DNA of 64,000 bases from Pseudomonadota bacterium (GCA_018240745.1 JAFEFF010000177.1:1-64000), one strand, 5' to 3'. Shown: positions 55,259 through 64,000, counted from the stretch's first letter. A program made the numbers and translations. Notes: a model not told the origin generated them from the letters alone.

Positions 55259-56971
55259 GTGCCCGAAGGATCCAGGCCTGCGCATCAGCCACGTCACCCC
55301 GGCTCGAGCCGGCGTCGCGGCCGTACGGTGCCGAAGGGCCGGCAGGTCTTCCCGTCGGCCCAGGACGACATCCGGGCGCTGCTGGGCGACGCTCCGCGCC
55401 GGCGCGACCTGCTGATCGAGTTCCTGCACCTGATCCAGGACGAGTATGGCCACATTTCCGCCGACCACCTGATGGCGCTGGCCGACGAGATGAAGATGGC
55501 CCAGGCCGAGGTCTACGAGGTCGCCACCTTCTATGCCCACTTCGACGTGGTGAAGGAGGGTGAGACGCCACCGCCGGCGGTCACGGTTCGCGTTTGCGAC
55601 AGCCTCTCCTGCGCGCTCAACGGCGCGGAGAAGGTGGTTGCCGATCTCGGGGCGTCGGTCAGCCCCGACGTGCGCATCGTGCGCGCGCCCTGCCAGGGGC
55701 GGTGTCACACCGGACCCGCGGCCGAGATCGGCCATCATTTCGTCGATCACGCCGACGCGGCCAAGGTCCAGGCCGCGATCCGCGCGCACAAGCACGATCC
55801 CGAGATTCCGGCCTACAAGGCGCTCGACGCCTATCGCGCCGAGGGCGGCTACCGGACCCTGCAGCGCGTGCGGAGCGGCGGGCTCGGCCGCGACCAGGTG
55901 ATCGACATCATCGACAAGGCGGGCCTGCGCGGCTGCGGCGGCGCGGGCTTCCCGACCGCGCGCAAGTGGAAGTCGGTGCTCGGCGAGCCCGGGCCACGCC
56001 TGATGGCGGTCAACGCCGACGAGGGCGAGCCCGGCACCTTCAAGGACCGCCATTTCCTCGAGACCGATCCGCACCGTGTGCTCGAAGGCATGTTGATTGC
56101 CGCCCATGTGGTCGAGGCAACCGACATCTACTTCTACATCCGCGACGAGTATCCGGCGGCGCGCGAGATCCTGACTCGCGAGCTTGCCAGGCTGCGCGAA
56201 TCCGGCGTGCTCGGCAGCGTGCGGGTCCATCTGCGGCGCGGCGCCGGCGCCTACATTTGCGGCGACGAATCGGCGATGATCGAGAGCATCGAGGGCAAGC
56301 GCGGCCTGCCGCGGCACAAGCCGCCGCTGCCCTTCCAGGTCGGAATCTTCGGCCGGCCGACCCTGATCAACAACACCGAGACGCTGTACTGGATCCGCGA
56401 CCTGATCGAGCGCGGCCCCGACTGGTGGACGGGTCACGGCCGCAACGGCCGCAAGGGCCTGCACGTCTTTTCGGTATCGGGTCGGGTCAAGGATCCCGGA
56501 GTCAAGATCGCGCCCGCGGGCGTCACGGTGCGCGAGCTGATCGAGGAGTTCTGCGGCGGCATGCTGCCCGGCCATGGCTTCAAGGCCTATGTGCCGGGCG
56601 GGCCGTCGAGCGGCATCCTGCCTGCATCGATGGGCGACATCCCGCTCGATTTCGGCACGCTCGAGCCGCATGGCAGCTTCATCGGCTCGGCAGCCGTTGT
56701 CATCCTGTCGGACAAGGACGACATGAAGGAAGCGGCCCTCAACATGATGCGCTTCTTCCGCGACGAGAGCTGCGGCCAGTGCACGCCCTGCCGGGTCGGC
56801 ACCGAGAAGGCGGCCAGGCTGATGGTGGCGCGCGGCTGGGACGAGAAGCTGCTCGCCGAGCTGTCGAGCGCCATGCGCGACGCCTCGATCTGCGGCCTCG
56901 GTCAGGCGGCGCCCAATTGCGTCACCCTGACCATGAAGCACTTTCCGGCCGAAGTGGGGATCGTCAAATGA
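55259..56971 (+). CDS. NAD-dependent formate dehydrogenase, fused gamma-beta (FdsG-FdsB) subunit
   Basis: The 570-residue protein joins two subunits that are usually separate. Residues about 30-185 are NuoE-like (FdsG), with EVYEVATFYAHFDVV and [2Fe-2S] ligands CDSLSC and CQGRC. Residues about 195-570 are NuoF-like (FdsB): KAGLRGCGGAGFPTARKW (NADH/FMN site), VNADEGEPGTFKDR, GAGAYICGDESAM, and the [4Fe-4S] motif ESCGQCTPCRVG with the fourth Cys in SICGLG. It carries electrons from the formate site to NAD+. The GTG start at 55259 has GAGGAG 8 bases upstream. The stop overlaps the fdsA ATG by 4 bases. Confidence 0.9.
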   Translation: MPEGSRPAHQPRHPGSSRRRGRTVPKGRQVFPSAQDDIRALLGDAPRRRDLLIEFLHLIQDEYGHISADHLMALADEMKMAQAEVYEVATFYAHFDVVKEGETPPPAVTVRVCDSLSCALNGAEKVVADLGASVSPDVRIVRAPCQGRCHTGPAAEIGHHFVDHADAAKVQAAIRAHKHDPEIPAYKALDAYRAEGGYRTLQRVRSGGLGRDQVIDIIDKAGLRGCGGAGFPTARKWKSVLGEPGPRLMAVNADEGEPGTFKDRHFLETDPHRVLEGMLIAAHVVEATDIYFYIRDEYPAAREILTRELARLRESGVLGSVRVHLRRGAGAYICGDESAMIESIEGKRGLPRHKPPLPFQVGIFGRPTLINNTETLYWIRDLIERGPDWWTGHGRNGRKGLHVFSVSGRVKDPGVKIAPAGVTVRELIEEFCGGMLPGHGFKAYVPGGPSSGILPASMGDIPLDFGTLEPHGSFIGSAAVVILSDKDDMKEAALNMMRFFRDESCGQCTPCRVGTEKAARLMVARGWDEKLLAELSSAMRDASICGLGQAAPNCVTLTMKHFPAEVGIVK

Positions 56972-59736
56972 GCACGATCAAGTTCACCATCGACGGCGTC
57001 GAGGTCGAGGCCAGGGACGGCGAGACCATCTGGCAAGTCGCCCAGCGCCACGATGTCGACATCCCGCATCTCTGCTATTCGACGGCGCCGAGCTACCGGC
57101 CCGACGGCAACTGCCGCGCCTGCATGGTCGAGATCGAGGGCGAGCGCGTGCTGGCGGCCTCCTGCCTGCGCAAGCCGGCGCCGGGCATGAAAGTCGGCGT
57201 CAACACCGCGCGCGCCGAAGCCTCGCGCAAGATGGTGTTCGAGCTGCTCCTGGCCGACCAGCCGGCGCGCGAGACCTCGCACGATCCCGATTCGAAGTTC
57301 TGGAACTGGGCCGGCAAGGTCGGTGTCACCCAAAGCCGCTTCCCGAGGGACGAGCGGCCGGCGATGGACATCAGCCATCCGGCGATGGCGGTGAACCTCG
57401 ACGCCTGCATCAACTGCAACCTCTGCGTCCGAGCCTGCCGCGAGGTGCAGGTCAACGACGTGATCGGCATGGCCTTCCGCGGCCATCACGAGAAGATCGT
57501 CTTCGACTTCAACGACCCGATGGGCGAGAGCTCATGCGTCGGCTGCGGCGAGTGCGTGCAGGCCTGCCCGACCGGCGCGCTGATGCCGTCGGCCCTGCTC
57601 AACTCCGCGCAGCAGCGCACCGGCTATGCCGACCGCACGGTCGACAGCCTGTGCCCGTTCTGCGGCGTCGGCTGCCAGCTCACCTATCACATCAAGGACG
57701 ACAAGATCCTGCACGTGACCGGCAAGGACGGCCCGGCGAACCACGAGCGGCTGTGCGTGAAGGGCCGCTTCGGCTTCGATTATGCGCATCATCCCGATCG
57801 CCTGACCGTGCCATTGATCCGCAAGGACGGCGCGCCGAAGGGGGCGGACATCGAGATCGATCCGCGCAATCCCTGGACGCACTTCCGCGAGGCCACTTGG
57901 GAAGAGGCGATGGACCGCGCCGCCCGGGGCCTGATCGAGATCCGCGAACGCAAGGGCGGCAAGGGCCTGGCCGGCTTCGGCTCGGCCAAGGGGTCGAACG
58001 AGGAGGCCTATCTCTTCCAGAAGCTGGTGCGCACCGGCTTCGGCACCAACAACGTCGACCATTGCACGCGGCTTTGCCATGCCTCGTCGGTGGCGGCGCT
58101 GTTCGAGGGCATCGGCTCGGGCGCGGTGACGGCGCCGTTCTCGGCGGCGCTCGATGCCGAGACCATCTTCGTGATCGGGGCCAACCCCACGTCCAACCAT
58201 CCGGTCGCGGCGACCTTCATCAAGAACGCGGTCAAGCGCGGCGCCAACCTGATCGTCGCCGATCCGCGCGGCCAGGGCCTGTCGCGCTACGCCACGGTCA
58301 ACCTGCAGTTCAAGCCGGGCAGCGACGTGGCGCTGCTGAACGCGATGCTGCACACCATCATCAGGGAAGACCTGACCGACAAGCAGTACATCGCGGGCTT
58401 CACCGAGGGCTTCCCCGAGCTCGCCGAGAAGATCGGCGACTTCTCGCCCGAGGCGATGGAGCCGGTCTGCGGCATCCCGGCCGAGACGATCAAGCAGGTG
58501 GCGCGGATGTACGCCCGCTCCAGGGCCTCGATCATCTTCTGGGGCATGGGCATCTCGCAGCACGTGCACGGCACCGACAATGCGCGCTGCCTGATCGCGC
58601 TCGCCCTCACCACCGGCCAGGTGGCGCGGCCCGGCACCGGCCTGCATCCGCTGCGCGGCCAGAACAACGTGCAGGGCGCGTCGGACGCCGGCCTGATCCC
58701 GATGTTCTACACCGACTACCGGCCGGTCGAGATGGAGTCCGCCCACGCGCAGTTCGAGAAGTTCTGGGGCACCGAGCTCGATCCCAAGCGTGGCCTGACG
58801 GTGGTCGAGATCATGAACGCGATCCATGCCGGCCAGATCGAGGGCATGTACATCATGGGCGAGAACCCGGCGATGTCCGACCCCGACGTGCACCACGCGC
58901 GCCAGGCGCTGGCCAGGCTGAAGCATCTGGTGGTGCAGGACATCTTCCTCACCGAGACCGCCTGGCATGCCGACGTCGTGCTGCCGGCGTCGGTGTTCCC
59001 GGAGAAGACCGGCACCTTCACCAACACCGACCGCCGCGTGCAGCTCGGCCGCACCGCGCTGCCGTTGCCGGGCAAGGCGCGGCTCGATCTCGACATCATC
59101 ATCGACCTCGCCAATCGCCTGGGCTGCGGCTGGGGCTACAAGGACGTGGGCGAGGTCTATACCGAGATGGCCAGGACCATGCCGTCGCTCGACAACATCA
59201 GCTGGGAGCGGCTGGTGAACGAGGGCGCGGTGACGTATCCCGCCGATGCACCCGACAAGCCCGGCAACGAGATCCTGTTCGCCACCGGCTATCCGACCAA
59301 GAGCGGGCGCGGCAAGATCGTGCCGGCCGCGGTGCGGCCGCCGGACGAGATCCCGGACGCCGAGTATCCCTTCGTGCTCTCGACCGGCCGCGTGCTCGAG
59401 CACTGGCACACCGGCGCCATGACCCGGCGCGCGTCGGTGCTCGACGAGCTCGAGCCCGAGGCGATGGCCTTCCTGTCGCCGCGCGACGTCGAGCGCCTGG
59501 GGGTCGAGCGGGGCGACATGATCCGCGTCTCGACCCGGCGCGGCGCGATCGACATCAAGGTGCGTGTCGATTCCGACGTGCCGAACGGCATGGTGTTCAT
59601 CCCGTTCTGCTACGCCGAGGCGGCGGCCAACCTGCTCACCAACCCTGCGCTCGATCCGTTCGGCAAGATCCCCGAGTTCAAGTTCTGCGCCGCCCAGGTC
59701 GAGCCCGTGAAGGCGATGGCCGAGGCGGCGGAGTAA
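56968..59736 (+). CDS. fdsA: NAD-dependent formate dehydrogenase, alpha subunit
   Basis: The 922-residue molybdoenzyme oxidises formate to CO2. The N-terminal NuoG-like [2Fe-2S] domain has ligands Cys36, Cys49, Cys52 and Cys66. Two ferredoxin [4Fe-4S] sites follow (CINCNLCVRAC and CVGCGECVQACP), then the catalytic-domain cluster CPFCGVGC with RLCVKG. The Mo ligand is Cys370 in HCTRLCHASS, followed by the conserved His371. Selenocysteine forms have U at this place, so this is the cysteine type. VLEHWHTGAMTRR and SPRDVERLGV mark the C-terminal MGD domain. FdsC/FdhD and FdsD are not encoded next to it. Confidence 0.93.
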   Translation: MSTIKFTIDGVEVEARDGETIWQVAQRHDVDIPHLCYSTAPSYRPDGNCRACMVEIEGERVLAASCLRKPAPGMKVGVNTARAEASRKMVFELLLADQPARETSHDPDSKFWNWAGKVGVTQSRFPRDERPAMDISHPAMAVNLDACINCNLCVRACREVQVNDVIGMAFRGHHEKIVFDFNDPMGESSCVGCGECVQACPTGALMPSALLNSAQQRTGYADRTVDSLCPFCGVGCQLTYHIKDDKILHVTGKDGPANHERLCVKGRFGFDYAHHPDRLTVPLIRKDGAPKGADIEIDPRNPWTHFREATWEEAMDRAARGLIEIRERKGGKGLAGFGSAKGSNEEAYLFQKLVRTGFGTNNVDHCTRLCHASSVAALFEGIGSGAVTAPFSAALDAETIFVIGANPTSNHPVAATFIKNAVKRGANLIVADPRGQGLSRYATVNLQFKPGSDVALLNAMLHTIIREDLTDKQYIAGFTEGFPELAEKIGDFSPEAMEPVCGIPAETIKQVARMYARSRASIIFWGMGISQHVHGTDNARCLIALALTTGQVARPGTGLHPLRGQNNVQGASDAGLIPMFYTDYRPVEMESAHAQFEKFWGTELDPKRGLTVVEIMNAIHAGQIEGMYIMGENPAMSDPDVHHARQALARLKHLVVQDIFLTETAWHADVVLPASVFPEKTGTFTNTDRRVQLGRTALPLPGKARLDLDIIIDLANRLGCGWGYKDVGEVYTEMARTMPSLDNISWERLVNEGAVTYPADAPDKPGNEILFATGYPTKSGRGKIVPAAVRPPDEIPDAEYPFVLSTGRVLEHWHTGAMTRRASVLDELEPEAMAFLSPRDVERLGVERGDMIRVSTRRGAIDIKVRVDSDVPNGMVFIPFCYAEAAANLLTNPALDPFGKIPEFKFCAAQVEPVKAMAEAAE

Positions 59737-59742
59737 GAGATG

Positions 59743-59876
59743 CCCGTCGTCCCGACCGAAGCCGAGCGTAGCGAGGCGCAGCGGAGGGACCTTTTTTCCG
59801 TTGGCAAGGTCTGGCGCATTGAAAAAAGGTCCCTCGACTGCGCCGGCCTTCGGCCGGCTTCGCTCGGGACGACGGA
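59743..59876. repeat. Dispersed palindromic repeat, copy 4
   Basis: The outer arms CCCGTCGTCCCGA and TCGGGACGACGG enclose AGGGACC-TTTTTT and AAAAAAGGTCCCT inner arms. A GCCGGCCTTCGGCCGGC hairpin sits on the right side. It fills the space between fdsA and moeA; read on the plus strand the T6 run could allow some termination. Confidence 0.8.
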
Positions 59877-59888
59877 GCCTGTGTAGCC

Positions 59889-61127
59889 ATGGCGCAACTC
59901 TCCGACGATTGTTTCGCTTTCGGCGGCGGCCTTCTCGCCGTCGACGCCGCCCGCCGGATGATCGCCGAGCGTGTCATGCCGGTCGCCGGCGTCGAGCGGG
60001 TGCCGCTGCGCCAGGCGCTGGGCCGCATCCTGGGCGAGCACGTCACCGCGCCGATCGCCCTGCCCGGCCACGACAACTCCGCCGTCGACGGCTACGCCGT
60101 GCGCTTCGACGACCTGCAGGCCGACCGGCCGACCACCCTGCGCTGCATCGACCGCATCACCGCCGGCCACGATCCCGCGGCGGCGCTGAAGGCGGGGACC
60201 GCGGCGCGCATCTTCACCGGCGCATTGCTGCCCGAGGGCGCCGACGTCGTGATCATGCAGGAGGATTGCGAGCGCGACGGCGACAGGGTGATCATCCGCC
60301 CCGGCATCGAGCGCGGCGCCAACACGCGGCAGGCAGGTGAGGACGTTTCCCGCGGTTCGCGCGCGTTGGCGGCCGGAAGAAGAATCGGGCCGGCCGAAAC
60401 CGGCCTGCTCGCGGCGCTGGGCTTCGTCGAGGTGCCGGTGCGGCGGCGTCTCACCGTCGCGCTGATGTCGACCGGCGACGAGTTGCGCGCGCCGGGCGAG
60501 CTGTTGCGGCGCGGCCAGATCCACGACGCCAACCGCTACATCCTCGCCGGCCTGCTCGAGCGGCTGGGCGTCGACGTCTCCGACCGCGGCATCGTGCGCG
60601 ACGAGCCGGCGGCGCTGAGCGATGCCCTGCGGCGCGCCGCGGCCAAGAGCGACCTGATCATCACGTCGGGCGGCGTCTCGACCGGCGAGGAGGACCATGT
60701 CCGTACGGCGATCGCCAACCACGGCTCGCTGCACTTCTGGCGGCTGGCGATCAAGCCCGGCCGGCCGGTGGCGATGGGCCAGATCGGCAGCACGCCGCTC
60801 GCCGGCCTGCCCGGCAACCCGGTCGCTGCGCTGCTGACCTTCGCCCTGGTCGCGCGGCCGATGATCGAGTCGCTGGCCGGGGCCGCGCTGCATGTACCCA
60901 GGCGGTTCCGGGTGCTGAGCGACTTCGCCTACAGGAAGAAGGCCGGCCGTCGCGAGTATGTCCGCGCCTCGCTCGACGGCCTGAAGGCCCGCCGCTTCCC
61001 GAAGGAAGGGGCCGGGATGCTGACCTCGCTCACCGAGACCGACGGGCTGGTCGAGCTGCCGGAGGAGCTGACGCAGCTCGAGCCGGGCACGGAGGTCGAC
61101 TTCGTCCCCTACAGCGAGCTGGTGTAG
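59889..61127 (+). CDS. moeA: Molybdopterin molybdenumtransferase
   Basis: The 412-residue protein inserts molybdate into adenylated molybdopterin. MoeA motifs include LPGHDNSAVDGYAVRFDDL, RIFTGALLPEGADVVIMQED, STGDELRAPGELLRRGQIHDANRY, TSGGVSTGEEDHV and IGSTPLAGLPGNPVAALLTF. The C-terminal domain IV follows. FdsA and NasA in this window both need the product of this pathway. Its place directly after fdsA suggests it supports the formate dehydrogenase, although a palindromic repeat separates them. Confidence 0.92.
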   Translation: MAQLSDDCFAFGGGLLAVDAARRMIAERVMPVAGVERVPLRQALGRILGEHVTAPIALPGHDNSAVDGYAVRFDDLQADRPTTLRCIDRITAGHDPAAALKAGTAARIFTGALLPEGADVVIMQEDCERDGDRVIIRPGIERGANTRQAGEDVSRGSRALAAGRRIGPAETGLLAALGFVEVPVRRRLTVALMSTGDELRAPGELLRRGQIHDANRYILAGLLERLGVDVSDRGIVRDEPAALSDALRRAAAKSDLIITSGGVSTGEEDHVRTAIANHGSLHFWRLAIKPGRPVAMGQIGSTPLAGLPGNPVAALLTFALVARPMIESLAGAALHVPRRFRVLSDFAYRKKAGRREYVRASLDGLKARRFPKEGAGMLTSLTETDGLVELPEELTQLEPGTEVDFVPYSELV

Positions 61128-61132
61128 TCCCC

Positions 61133-61254
61133 TCCGTCGTGCCGAGCGGAGCGAAGCGTAGTCGAGGGATCTCTTTTCAACGATCAGTCGCAAATCGCAG
61201 AAAAAAGGTCCCTCCACTGCGCCTCGCTTCGCTCGACTTCGGTCGGGACGACGG
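61133..61254. repeat. Dispersed palindromic repeat, copy 5
   Basis: CCGTCGTGCCGAGCGGAGCG and its counterpart ending CGGGACGACGG form the outer arms, and GAGGGATCTC and AAAAAAGGTCCCTC the inner. It lies between convergent moeA and the aldo/keto reductase gene and closely resembles copy 4. Confidence 0.8.
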
Positions 61255-61258
61255 GCTG

Positions 61259-62182
61259 CTACGTCGCGATCTCGTCCTTCATGCGGTTGATCAGCGCGCG
61301 GTCGGGATAGGTACCGAGGCCGGCCTGGACGTCGTCGCGCATGTGCTGCGGATTGCTGGTGCCGGGGATCACGCAGGTGACCGAGGGATGCGCCAGCACG
61401 AACTTCAGCAGGACCTGCGCCCAGCTCGTGCAGCCAATGTCCCTGGCCCAGGCCGGCAGCGGGCGGCCCGAGACCTTCTTCAGCAAGCCGCCGCCGCCGA
61501 ACGGCTGGTTGACCATCACCGCGACGCCGTTGTCGCGGGCGAAGTCGAGCAGCCGCAGCTCGGCGCCGCGGTCGTCGAGCGAGTAGTTCACCTGCACGAA
61601 GTCGAAGCCGCCGAGCTGCAGCACCGCCTCGAGCGTGCCGTGGGCGCCCGAGGAATAGTGGGTGATGCCGATCAGTCGGACGCGGCCCTGCGCTTTCCAC
61701 TCCTTGAGCGTCGGCAGGTGGGTCTGCCAGTCGACCAGGTTGTGGATCTGCATCAGGTCGATCCGGTCGGTGCGCAGCCGCTTCATCGACTCTTCCATCT
61801 GGGCGATGCCCTCCTTGCGGCCATGCGTCCAGACCTTGGTGGCGAGGAACGCCTGGCTGCGCGTGCCGGCCTCGGCCAGCAGGTCGCCGACCACCGCCTC
61901 GGCGCGGCCGTACATCGGCGAGCTGTCGATCGCCGACCCACCGGCCTCGAACAGCACCTTCAGCACCTCGGCGCGCGGCGCGCGCTCGGCGGGCGAAGCG
62001 CCGACATCGAAGGTCTGCCAGGTCCCGACGCCGACCACCGGCAGTTGCTCGCCGGTCGCGGGAATCTTGCGGGTGTTCATGGGCAGGCTCGTCTGCGCGA
62101 GGGCGGATTGGGCCACCAGGGTGGCGCCGGCCATTTGCAGGACGCCCCTTCTTGTCGTCCTGAGCGAAGCGAAGGACCTCAT
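61259..62182 (-). CDS. Aldo/keto reductase with Tat-like signal
   Basis: The 307-residue protein has a signal (TTRRGVLQMAGATLVAQSALA) and an AKR barrel: LPVVGVGTWQTF, GGSAIDSSPMYGRAEAVVGDLL with the catalytic Asp and Tyr, FLATKVWTHGR with the Lys, RTDRIDLMQIHN with the His, and CVIPGTSNPQHMRDDVQAGLG for NADPH. Export through Tat is expected from the RR motif. The first 13 codons, including the RR pair, lie in the left arm of a palindromic repeat, so either the repeat built the signal or the true start is Met17 (62134) and the protein is cytoplasmic or poorly exported. Confidence 0.85.
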   Translation of the reverse strand: MRSFASLRTTRRGVLQMAGATLVAQSALAQTSLPMNTRKIPATGEQLPVVGVGTWQTFDVGASPAERAPRAEVLKVLFEAGGSAIDSSPMYGRAEAVVGDLLAEAGTRSQAFLATKVWTHGRKEGIAQMEESMKRLRTDRIDLMQIHNLVDWQTHLPTLKEWKAQGRVRLIGITHYSSGAHGTLEAVLQLGGFDFVQVNYSLDDRGAELRLLDFARDNGVAVMVNQPFGGGGLLKKVSGRPLPAWARDIGCTSWAQVLLKFVLAHPSVTCVIPGTSNPQHMRDDVQAGLGTYPDRALINRMKDEIAT

Positions 62183-62244
62183 GGCGCTTCAACGGATGAA
62201 CTGGCGGCAGGTGGCATGAGATCCTTCGCTGCGCTCAGGATGAC
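62154..62244. repeat. Dispersed palindromic repeat, copy 6, shared with two genes
   Basis: Arms 62154-62183 and 62215-62244 (GTCGTCCTGAGCGAAGCGAAG and complement) differ at a few positions only. The left arm holds the aldo/keto reductase start and signal region; the right arm holds the stop codon of the next minus-strand gene. Confidence 0.8.
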
Positions 62245-64000
62245 AGTGAAATCTGGAACGCGGATGCGCCGCCGGAGACGGCAACCGGCTTGCCATTCAG
62301 GATAACGCGCGGCGCGGCCGCAAGCCCCGCGATGCGGAGTCGCCTGGCCATGCCCTCGGTCTGGCCGGGCTTCAGGACATGGTCGATCACCACCTCGTGC
62401 GACCACGGCCGGTATTCCAGCCGCAGCAGGCCGAGCTTGCCATCGGCGAAGAAGCGCGCGCCGTCGCGGGTGGTGAGCTTCCAGGCCTGCGGGTCGGGCA
62501 GCGGGTTGTAGGCGACCACGCCGCCGCTCAGCGGGTCGGCGATCAGGTAGGCCTTGCGGCCGGCCTCGCTCTCGAGCACCGCGCCGTTCTTCTCCAGCCG
62601 GCCGGTCGTGCCCTGCTGCGCCCAGGTCGTGTCGCGCTCGATGCCCGGCGGCAGGTAGGGCCACTGGCCGTTCAGGCGGCGCACCGGGAAGGCCTTCTCC
62701 TGTTGCCCGGGGTCGATCGCGAAATGCGTTTCGCTCGGCTGGCCGAAGCTGCTGCAGAACGATGCCTCCATCAGGTCCTTGCCGCTCCGGTAGGCGACCG
62801 CGAGCACGTTCTGCCCGGCATGCCAGGTCGCATCGAGCGTGTTGCCGTCGATGTGGCGCACGAAGGCGTCGAAGCTGCCGTGCTGCTCGGCATCGCCCAG
62901 CTCGAGCACGAAGGCGCCGTACGTCCGGCGGGTGATCGCTTCGAGGTCGAGCGAGGAGAGCGGCACCGCCGGCTTGCGCAGGTTGAACATCGAGATGGTG
63001 AGCGCGGGGCCGATCACCGCGTTGGTGGGCGGCGCCTTGCCCTTGCCGCCCGGGCCGATCTCGATCTCCGCATCGCGGCCGAGGTCGGTGGGCGCGATCG
63101 GCAGGATGGCGAGGTAGCTGACGCCGTCGCGGATCAGGATGCGCTGGCCGGCGGTCGAGCGATGCGGGAAGGCGGTCACCTTCCGGCCGCCGACGAAGAT
63201 CTCCCAGTCCGGCTTCTCGGCGAAATTCCACAGCCCGATCACCGTGGCGAGCTGCGAGACCATCGCCGCCTTGCCCTTGTCGAACGCCCGCAGGAAACGC
63301 TCGCGGTTGCCGTAGGGCTTGGCGAACACGATGGCGCGGTTGCGGCTCTGGAAGGTGAGCGGCAGGCCCGCCTCGTCGGCGTGGCCCTCGTAGGTGTTGG
63401 CGAGGTCGGGATCGTTGGCGGCATAGCGCATCGTCAGCGTGCCGATATCCTCCATGCGCGTCGCCTTCCTCGGCGCGCGCACCCATTGCGCCAGCACGTC
63501 GACCGTGCCGCCGCGGATGTCGGCCGAGGCGAGGCCATGCCAGCGGCCGAGATACGAGCGCCGCCACAAGGGCGGCTTGAAGTTGCCGCGCGTGGTCTCC
63601 GCCGCGGTCTCCTCGAACACCGGCTTGTCGTCGATCAGGCCGGCCATCCACGCCGGCGCCCACGGCTGCTGCAGCGTCTGGATGGCGACCCGGCCGGGCG
63701 GGAAGTCGTAGCCCCACACCGGCAGGCCGTGCACGTGGCCGCCCGACTTGGTGTCGGCATGGATCAGCGTGCCGTCCTTCGACACGGTGTGCAGCGCGCC
63801 GTAGATGCCGTCCTGCTCGACCAGCACGCCGGACAGCCGGGCGCGGCCCGACGACGACACGAAGCGGCGCAGCCGCGAATGGTAGAGCGAGATCAGCATC
63901 TCGACGCTGCGGTCGAGCAGGATGCGGCCGATCAGCCGGTCGAGCGCGCTCGGCCCGTAGTCGGCGATCATCTTCTGGCCGCTGAGCGTGATCGAGAAGT
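62235..64000 (-). CDS. Large unrecognised protein, C-terminal part (runs off window end)
   Basis: The frame is open to the right edge (588 codons seen), and codons upstream of the first internal Met read FSITLSGQK, so the start is outside the window. I do not recognise the family. The sequence has alternating strands and many Trp/Tyr, as in large beta-rich or carbohydrate-active proteins: YDFPPGRVAIQTLQQPWAPAW, YEGHADEAGLPLTFQSRNRA, IGLWNFAEKPDWEIFVGGRK, TYGAFVLELGDAEQHGSFDAF. A C-terminal domain with RRLRIAGLAAAPRVILNGKP looks like a small beta-sandwich. No membrane helix is visible. The stop codon lies in a palindromic repeat. Confidence 0.7.
   Translation of the reverse strand, partial: FSITLSGQKMIADYGPSALDRLIGRILLDRSVEMLISLYHSRLRRFVSSSGRARLSGVLVEQDGIYGALHTVSKDGTLIHADTKSGGHVHGLPVWGYDFPPGRVAIQTLQQPWAPAWMAGLIDDKPVFEETAAETTRGNFKPPLWRRSYLGRWHGLASADIRGGTVDVLAQWVRAPRKATRMEDIGTLTMRYAANDPDLANTYEGHADEAGLPLTFQSRNRAIVFAKPYGNRERFLRAFDKGKAAMVSQLATVIGLWNFAEKPDWEIFVGGRKVTAFPHRSTAGQRILIRDGVSYLAILPIAPTDLGRDAEIEIGPGGKGKAPPTNAVIGPALTISMFNLRKPAVPLSSLDLEAITRRTYGAFVLELGDAEQHGSFDAFVRHIDGNTLDATWHAGQNVLAVAYRSGKDLMEASFCSSFGQPSETHFAIDPGQQEKAFPVRRLNGQWPYLPPGIERDTTWAQQGTTGRLEKNGAVLESEAGRKAYLIADPLSGGVVAYNPLPDPQAWKLTTRDGARFFADGKLGLLRLEYRPWSHEVVIDHVLKPGQTEGMARRLRIAGLAAAPRVILNGKPVAVSGGASAFQISLSS

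Noticed and set aside
58060..58080. Possible selenocysteine in the formate dehydrogenase alpha subunit
   Set aside because: The molybdenum-ligand codon is TGC (Cys370). No in-frame TGA occurs in the gene.

Overview
The window is GC-rich DNA with dense, mostly overlapping genes. Many intergenic spaces carry palindromic repeats. Gene content points to a metabolically versatile alphaproteobacterium: orphan Bug-type solute-binding proteins, class III CoA-transferases, NodT-type outer-membrane factor, YejABEF, ferredoxin-type NirA, FdsA-type formate dehydrogenase and AtuA/DUF4387. A Rhodospirillales/Reyranella-like or Bradyrhizobium-like host is my guess from content only. I see no prophage, transposase, CRISPR array, rRNA or tRNA.

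Layout. 1-7.2 kb: two tandem paralogous amidohydrolases (the first cut by the window edge), a small P-loop kinase-like protein, a 4-hydroxyproline epimerase, a CoA-transferase, an orphan HicB, a DUF1445 protein and an SDR. 7.2-9.4 kb: a small membrane protein and a membrane Ser/Thr kinase with C-terminal MORN repeats. 9.4-16.2 kb: an assimilatory nitrate operon, narK-nirA-nasA-cysG-like, whose genes overlap end to end; a near-consensus sigma-54 promoter precedes it. The cysG-like gene has a degenerate, truncated methyltransferase half. 16.3-28.1 kb: MepK-like protein, macrodomain protein, a minus-strand group (Bug protein, sulfatase, DUF924), divergent hyuB-hyuA, GST, M17 aminopeptidase, cupin and a GhrA-like dehydrogenase. 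28.1-33.8 kb: a complete YejABEF peptide importer on the minus strand. 33.9-37.2 kb: a Bug protein with an apparently frameshifted signal peptide, then a gene with an in-frame TGA, then a CoA-transferase. 37.2-39.2 kb: a TPP riboswitch and thiC. 39.7-49.0 kb: an MdtABC-like tripartite RND pump with a NodT-type outer-membrane lipoprotein. 49.2-52.2 kb: DUF4387 and AtuA proteins, and dinB. 52.4-61.1 kb: a formate module with an OFA-family transporter, a 40-residue membrane protein, a LysR regulator, a fused FdsG-FdsB subunit, FdsA and moeA. 61.3-64 kb: an aldo/keto reductase with a Tat-like signal and a large unrecognised protein running off the window.

The most interesting locus is 34994-35920. 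Two reading frames that look like separate genes share one frame and are divided by a single TGA. That TGA sits in a Sec-x-x-Cys context and is followed at once by a perfect hairpin matching what is known of bacterial SECIS elements. I read it as one selenoprotein of the GrdB/PrdB-related (selenoprotein B) family. Other points of note are the sigma-54 promoter of the nitrate operon, the degenerate siroheme synthase, the multi-hairpin element at 53950-54190, a 40-bp intergenic motif present twice 36 kb apart, and palindromic repeats that supply coding sequence, stop codons or a signal-peptide start to neighbouring genes.
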